This document shows positions 59,992 through 64,000 of a stretch of 64,000 nt of DNA, piece by piece (the stretch's first letter is position 1; the number at the start of each line of letters is the position of its first letter). Both the position numbers and the translations under genes were made by a program. Below the pieces are notes generated by a model. That model had not been told where the DNA came from. It searched no databases and saw only the letters and a list, made by a program, of their open reading frames with translations. Source of the stretch: Zobellia nedashkovskayae (lineage in GTDB: Bacteria; Bacteroidota; Bacteroidia; Flavobacteriales; Flavobacteriaceae); contig NZ_JADDXR010000002.1 in assembly GCF_015330125.1 (NCBI RefSeq), forward strand, positions 186,001 to 250,000. Direction: 5' to 3'.

Positions 59992-61304
59992 TTGAACAAT
60001 TCCTTATAGCTTGGTTTCTTACCGTACATAAGAATACCTACCCTATAAATTTTTGCAGCCAGCCATACAATACCTATAAAAGTAACGATTAATAGAATAA
60101 TAGAAGTGACCAATTCCCAAACGGGCACACCACCTTCTCCAATACCTCCTGGCAGGCGCATGAGCATAACAATTGGTGAGGTTAATGGAAATAATGAAAA
60201 ACCAACAGCAATAGGGCCATGTGGATTACTAAAAACCGAAAAGAAACCTACATAGATAGCTAGCATTAGAGGTAAAATAATCGGGAAAATAAATTGTTGG
60301 GTATCCGTTTCATTATCCACTGCAGCTCCTATTGCCGCATAAATTGAACTATAAATTAAATAACCCAGAATAAAATATATCAAAAAGAAAGTAATAAGCA
60401 TCACCCACGGAATCTTAAAAAGTTCTTGGGCATATAATTGCATGGTCTGGTCCACGGTAGGCAAGCTAGGCCCCATATTTGGTGTAATGGATGCTCCCGC
60501 ATTCATTGCAGATGGGTCTATGTCAAAAACAGCAAATGATATCACCAAAAGAATACTTGCGGATATGATCCAAATAGCAAATTGAGTAAGCCCTGCTAGA
60601 GAAGTACCTATAATCTTGCCCAACATAAGTTGAAACGGTTTTACGGATGAAATAATCACCTCAATAATTCGGCTGGTTTTTTCTTCTATTACACTCCGCA
60701 TAACAAAACCTCCGTAGATGATAATGAACATCATGATCAAGTAGCCAAAACCACCACCAATAAAAGCCTTTATTTCATTTATACCCTTAAGGTTCGTCTC
60801 TCCAGAAAAAGTTTCCGTATTCATCTGAAAATGAGTATCCATCTTTGCGAAATCTGCCGCAGAGATACCCAATTGATGTAATCCTTCCTGACGTAATCGT
60901 TCTTGAAAAGTATTCTCAAGTCTTTCTACCACTTGGCTAGGAGGAGCATCTTTTGTGTAAAAAAAAGAACGTTCCGTTACTGCTCTTACAGTTGAATCTT
61001 TTGGTATATATAAAAGACCATCAAAACCCAAACTGGCAACAGAATCTTTTGCCTCTTGTAGTGTAACATCTCTAAAATCTACAAATGCCGTGGTAGCACT
61101 AGGCACAAAATCATTTGAAAAATAATTGCTCTCGTTTAATATACCGATAACCCGAGATTCGTTATCATTCAGTTTGGCCAAATATGCAACAAGAACCACC
61201 ATTGCGACCATAAGAATGGGACTTAAAAATGTCATTATAACGAAAGACTTATTCCGCACCTTGGCCAAATATTCCCTTTTTATAATCAGTGGTAATTTAT
61301 TCAT
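59976..61304 (-). CDS. ABC transporter permease, NatB/ABC-2 type
   Basis: 442 residues. One N-terminal helix (FVIMTFLSPILMVAMVVLVA), a soluble extracytoplasmic domain (about 45-190) and a C-terminal group of five to six helices (IKAFIGGGFGYLIMMFIIIY, SSVKPFQLMLGKIIGTSLAG, WVMLITFFLIYFILGYLIYS). This is the NatB-like layout, a partner of NatA-like ATPases in Na+ or drug export. It overlaps the ATPase gene by 8 bp and the MscS gene by 16 bp, showing strong coupling. Confidence 0.94.
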   Translation of the reverse strand: MNKLPLIIKREYLAKVRNKSFVIMTFLSPILMVAMVVLVAYLAKLNDNESRVIGILNESNYFSNDFVPSATTAFVDFRDVTLQEAKDSVASLGFDGLLYIPKDSTVRAVTERSFFYTKDAPPSQVVERLENTFQERLRQEGLHQLGISAADFAKMDTHFQMNTETFSGETNLKGINEIKAFIGGGFGYLIMMFIIIYGGFVMRSVIEEKTSRIIEVIISSVKPFQLMLGKIIGTSLAGLTQFAIWIISASILLVISFAVFDIDPSAMNAGASITPNMGPSLPTVDQTMQLYAQELFKIPWVMLITFFLIYFILGYLIYSSIYAAIGAAVDNETDTQQFIFPIILPLMLAIYVGFFSVFSNPHGPIAVGFSLFPLTSPIVMLMRLPGGIGEGGVPVWELVTSIILLIVTFIGIVWLAAKIYRVGILMYGKKPSYKELFKWLRY

Positions 61305-62238
61305 CTAAACCTTTTCCTTTACTTTGTACCGTTTGTATAAAAATATCACTTGTAGACGGGATGGTCTCTACAAAATGATTGATGTTCGCTTTTGATGCCA
61401 AATAAGTCAATAATTCTCCTGAATCGTCTGTAGGTAGTTGAAGGGTAAAATCTAACTGATTTTCCTTAGCATCAAATTGAGAAGCGCTTATTGTAAATTT
61501 ATCTGTTAGTTCTTTTAAAAGTACATCTGCATTATTCGTCTGCAAGCCCACATTAAATATGTTATTCTTATAGGCTTTTTTAATATCAGACAACTTGCCG
61601 TCCAGTATTTTTTCGGAGCGATGTATTAATGCAATGTACTCACAAAGTTCTTCTACAGATTCCATTCTATGGGTCGAAAATATTATTGAAGTCCCATTAT
61701 CTCTTAGCCTAAGTATCTCCTCTTTTATAATGTTTGCGTTAATGGGGTCAAACCCGCTAAATGGCTCATCAAAAATTAAGAGTTTTGGCTCGTGTAATAC
61801 AGTTACAATAAACTGTATTTTTTGCGCCATACCTTTAGAAAGTTCTAGAATTTTTTTGTTCCACCAATCGCCTATCTCTAAACGTTCGAACCAAAATTTC
61901 AATCTCTTTTTTGCTTCGGTTTTTGACAATCCTTTTAACTGCGCAAGATAAAGTGCTTGCTCCCCCACCTTCATACTCTTGTATAGACCTCTTTCTTCTG
62001 GCAAGTATCCAATTTGGGCAATATGCTCTGCTTTTAGAGGTTTACCATCAAACAAAACCTCACCACTATCTGGGTATGTAATTTGATTTATAATACGAAT
62101 AAGTGTAGTCTTTCCGGCACCGTTAGGACCTAGGAGTCCGTAGATACTATTTTCAGGAATCTCTAAAGAAATTTTGTCTAGAGCGGTATATTCTCCAAAT
62201 TGTTTGGTAACCTCTTTAGTGACCAAAATATTGTTCAT
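61297..62238 (-). CDS. ABC transporter ATP-binding protein, NatA-like
   Basis: 313 residues. Walker A GPNGAGKTT, signature LSKGMAQKIQ, Walker B LIFDEPFSGFDP and H-loop STHRMESVEE are present in the first 220 residues. The C-terminal 90 residues form an extra domain (LLKELTDKFTISASQFDAKE) typical of NatA-type ATPases. It heads the operon with the NatB-type permease. The -7 box gives a very short leader. Substrate unknown; Na+ efflux is the classical role for this pair. Confidence 0.95.
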   Translation of the reverse strand: MNNILVTKEVTKQFGEYTALDKISLEIPENSIYGLLGPNGAGKTTLIRIINQITYPDSGEVLFDGKPLKAEHIAQIGYLPEERGLYKSMKVGEQALYLAQLKGLSKTEAKKRLKFWFERLEIGDWWNKKILELSKGMAQKIQFIVTVLHEPKLLIFDEPFSGFDPINANIIKEEILRLRDNGTSIIFSTHRMESVEELCEYIALIHRSEKILDGKLSDIKKAYKNNIFNVGLQTNNADVLLKELTDKFTISASQFDAKENQLDFTLQLPTDDSGELLTYLASKANINHFVETIPSTSDIFIQTVQSKGKGLDE

Positions 62239-62252
62239 ACAAGCAATTTTGT

Positions 62253-62260
62253 CAAAGATA
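62253..62260 (-). promoter_or_regulatory. -7 promoter box for the NatA-NatB-MscS operon
   Basis: The minus strand reads TATCTTTG, 15 bp upstream of the ATG, so the leader would be under 10 nt. Confidence 0.45.
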
Positions 62261-62305
62261 GTTTTTTGTCTTCACAAGACGTTGCCAATATCTTTAAAAA
62301 CAAAA

Positions 62306-62332
62306 CCCACCCTTAAGTAAATCAAGGATGGG
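62306..62332 (-). terminator. Terminator of the grpE-dnaJ operon
   Basis: On the minus strand CCCATCCTT pairs with AAGGGTGGG (one mismatch), followed by TTTTGTTTTT. It lies about 90 bp after the dnaJ stop. Confidence 0.75.
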
Positions 62333-62422
62333 AAAAAAATTGCTATGAAAAAGAAAATTAATATTGGATTACCAATATTAAACCAAATATACGTTTTTTA
62401 TTTAAAACCCAATAAAATGGAT

Positions 62423-63556
62423 TTATGAGAACATATCCTTTACTTTTTCAAAGAATGACTTATCAGATTTCTCAGGTTTTGGTATAAAATTTTCATTGTT
62501 CTGCATTCGCTCAAAGAAGTCTTTTTGCTCTTTGTTCAACTCTTTTGGAGTCCAAACATTTACATGAACCAATAAATCGCCACTACCATAACCATTAAGG
62601 CTTGAGATACCTTTACCTCTTAAGCGTAATATTTTACCCGATTGAATACCGGACTCTAGTTTTATGCGGACTTTCCCAACAACAGCATCAATTTCTTTAG
62701 AAGTGCCTAAAACAGCTTCAGAAAAGCTAATGTACAAATCATAATGCAAGTTATCTCCCTCACGTTTTAAAGTCTCGTGATCTATGGTTTCAATAGCCAC
62801 TAACAAATCTCCAGGGATTCCATTATTGCCCGGTGCATCGTTACCTTTATTTGGCACCTTTAATTGCATGCCATCTTCTACCCCTGCTGGAATATTGATA
62901 GATACTGTTTCTTCAGAAACTTTAAGCCCTTGAGCATCGGCATCACTAGGTTTTTTATCTAAAACCTGACCACTACCTCCACAAGTACTACAGGTTGCTG
63001 CAGTTTGCATACGACCAAGAATTGTATTGGTAATTTTGGTCACCTGACCAGCACCACCACAAGTTCCACAGGTCCTGTATGTAACACCGCTTGCCTGTTT
63101 TTTTCTTTTGACCTTTATTTTTTTCTCAACGCCATTGGCTACTTCCTCTAAGGTCAACTTTACGCGTATACGTAAATTACTTCCTTTAACCCTACGTTGG
63201 CCGCCGCCAAAACCTCCTCCGCCGAAACCTCCTCCGCCACCGCCACCAAAGGCGCTACCGAAGATGTCTCCAAACTGACTGAAGATATCATCCATATTCA
63301 TTCCGCCACCGGCACCTCCAAAACCGCCAGAACCGTCAAAAGCGCCATGTCCAAACTGGTCATAACGTGCTTTTTTGTCAGGATTGCTCAATACTTCATA
63401 TGCTTCCGCAGATTTCTTGAACAATTCTTCAGCCTTGGGATCACCCTGATTCTTATCTGGGTGATGCTCCAATGCCTTTTTTCTATAGGCTTTTTTTATC
63501 TCCGCTGCGCTGGCACTTTTACTAATGCCAAGTACCTCATAATAATCTTCCTTCAT
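62423..63556 (-). CDS. dnaJ: Chaperone DnaJ with a reduced zinc domain
   Basis: 377 residues. It delivers substrates to DnaK and stimulates its ATPase. The J domain (1-70) has the HPD at 32-34; a Gly-rich linker (70-120) follows. In the Cys-rich region only two CxxCxGxG motifs remain (CGTCGGAG 163-170 and CSTCGGSG 189-196), not four. Their spacing fits the usual motifs 2 and 3, which form the second zinc centre; motifs 1 and 4 are replaced by RKKQASGVTY and LDKKPSDADAQG. The C-terminal substrate and dimerisation domains (SGIQSGKILRLRGKGISSLN, GDLLVHVNVWTPKELNKEQK) are intact. It lies 9 bp after grpE. Confidence 0.97.
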   Translation of the reverse strand: MKEDYYEVLGISKSASAAEIKKAYRKKALEHHPDKNQGDPKAEELFKKSAEAYEVLSNPDKKARYDQFGHGAFDGSGGFGGAGGGMNMDDIFSQFGDIFGSAFGGGGGGGFGGGGFGGGQRRVKGSNLRIRVKLTLEEVANGVEKKIKVKRKKQASGVTYRTCGTCGGAGQVTKITNTILGRMQTAATCSTCGGSGQVLDKKPSDADAQGLKVSEETVSINIPAGVEDGMQLKVPNKGNDAPGNNGIPGDLLVAIETIDHETLKREGDNLHYDLYISFSEAVLGTSKEIDAVVGKVRIKLESGIQSGKILRLRGKGISSLNGYGSGDLLVHVNVWTPKELNKEQKDFFERMQNNENFIPKPEKSDKSFFEKVKDMFS

Positions 63557-63565
63557 GCTTGATTT

Positions 63566-64000
63566 TTAGTTTCCTACAACCACTTTTGGATGACGAATTA
63601 TCTTATCGCCAAGCTTAAACCCTTTTTCAACGACATCTACAATCTTGCCTTTGAGATTTTTATTGGGAGCAGGTATTTGTGTAATAGCCTCATGTAAATC
63701 TGCATTGAACACATCGCCTGCTTCTGCTTCTACCTCTTCCAATCCTTTAGATTTCAAGGTTTCGCGAAACTTTACACGAATAAGCTCTACACCTTTAAAC
63801 ATTTCTTTGTCCTCTGATTTGGCCATCTCTTTTAAAGCACGCTCAAAATCATCCAAAACCGGTAACATAGAAACCATAATTTCTTGCCCGGCTGTTTTAA
63901 ATAGCTCTACCCGCTCTTTTGAAGTTCTTCTTTTGAAGTTCTCAAACTCAGCGAACAACCGAAGGAATTTATCTTTTTCCTTCGCAAGGTCTTCCCTTAG
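63566..64000 (-). CDS. grpE: Nucleotide exchange factor GrpE, 3' part only
   Basis: The reading frame is open to the window edge, so the start lies beyond 64000; the last 144 residues are visible (LREDLAKEKDKFLRL at the edge). GrpE releases ADP from DnaK. Visible are FAEFENFKRRTSKERVELFK of the long paired helix, then GVELIRVKFRETLKSKGLEE and the C-terminal beta domain (VFNADLHEAITQIPAPN, VVEKGFKLGDKIIRHPKVVV). It is upstream of dnaJ by 9 bp in the standard grpE-dnaJ operon. Confidence 0.95.
   Translation of the reverse strand, partial: LREDLAKEKDKFLRLFAEFENFKRRTSKERVELFKTAGQEIMVSMLPVLDDFERALKEMAKSEDKEMFKGVELIRVKFRETLKSKGLEEVEAEAGDVFNADLHEAITQIPAPNKNLKGKIVDVVEKGFKLGDKIIRHPKVVVGN

Noticed and set aside
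61880..61900. tRNA-like GTTCGAACC string
   Set aside because: It is inside the NatA-like coding sequence and no cloverleaf can be drawn around it.
1..64000. CRISPR arrays, prophage or complete insertion sequences
   Set aside because: No spaced identical repeats, transposase, integrase or phage structural gene was seen.

Overview
The window looks like chromosomal DNA of a marine-type Flavobacteriaceae (Bacteroidota). Four things point there: surface proteins ending in a gliding-motility-type (type IX secretion, type B) C-terminal domain; TonB receptors that start with a carboxypeptidase-regulatory-like domain; promoters of the TTTG-N20-TAnnTTTG type in several places; and an AT-rich, Shine-Dalgarno-poor layout. 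I ran no database search. Family names are recognition from sequence, and residue positions are approximate unless a catalytic residue is named.

Layout. 1-5880: the 3' end of a surface-protein gene, a broken copy of the uvrB 5' end, a second surface protein (plant-type leucine-rich repeats) and the intact uvrB. The junction between surface gene and uvrB is duplicated. 6300-7760: a small heat-shock protein with palindromes upstream, a DUF1456 protein and a small secreted protein. 7894-16012: an Lrp/AsnC regulator facing a probable amino-acid uptake and use block (TonB receptor, lipoprotein, Tat-exported aminotransferase, AEC permease, alanine dehydrogenase). It is bracketed by two paralogous small secreted proteins. 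16716-25022: housekeeping genes (sucC, a Lon-N-domain protein, lysA, a thioredoxin, an M1 aminopeptidase, guaB). 25249-31555: a minus-strand DUF4856 / imelysin / HTTM / TonB-receptor block, probably for iron, with a well-formed promoter and repeated operator-like boxes.

31837-44753: metabolic and envelope genes (HMG-CoA lyase-like, LysE exporter, pyrD, another TonB receptor, pepT, a Tat-exported Gfo/Idh/MocA oxidoreductase) and a nusB-DUF1573-yajC operon. 45077-53617: an ABC exporter, a PUR-family nucleic-acid-binding protein, an acyltransferase / SBF-transporter / CsaA-like operon, redox proteins, a cold-shock gene, and just after it a possible short transcript with a 30-codon membrane ORF. 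53782-64000: an M28 peptidase with PPK2, a secreted helical protein, a five-gene operon (NatA-like, NatB-like, MscS, barrel protein, NtrC-type regulator lacking a DNA-binding domain), and grpE-dnaJ. The DnaJ keeps only two of the usual four zinc motifs.

No tRNA, rRNA, CRISPR array or intact insertion sequence was seen. The best leads for something undescribed are the uvrB-linked surface-gene module, the amino-acid locus with an exported aminotransferase, the candidate small RNA/protein gene after the cold-shock gene, and the regulator without a DNA-binding domain.
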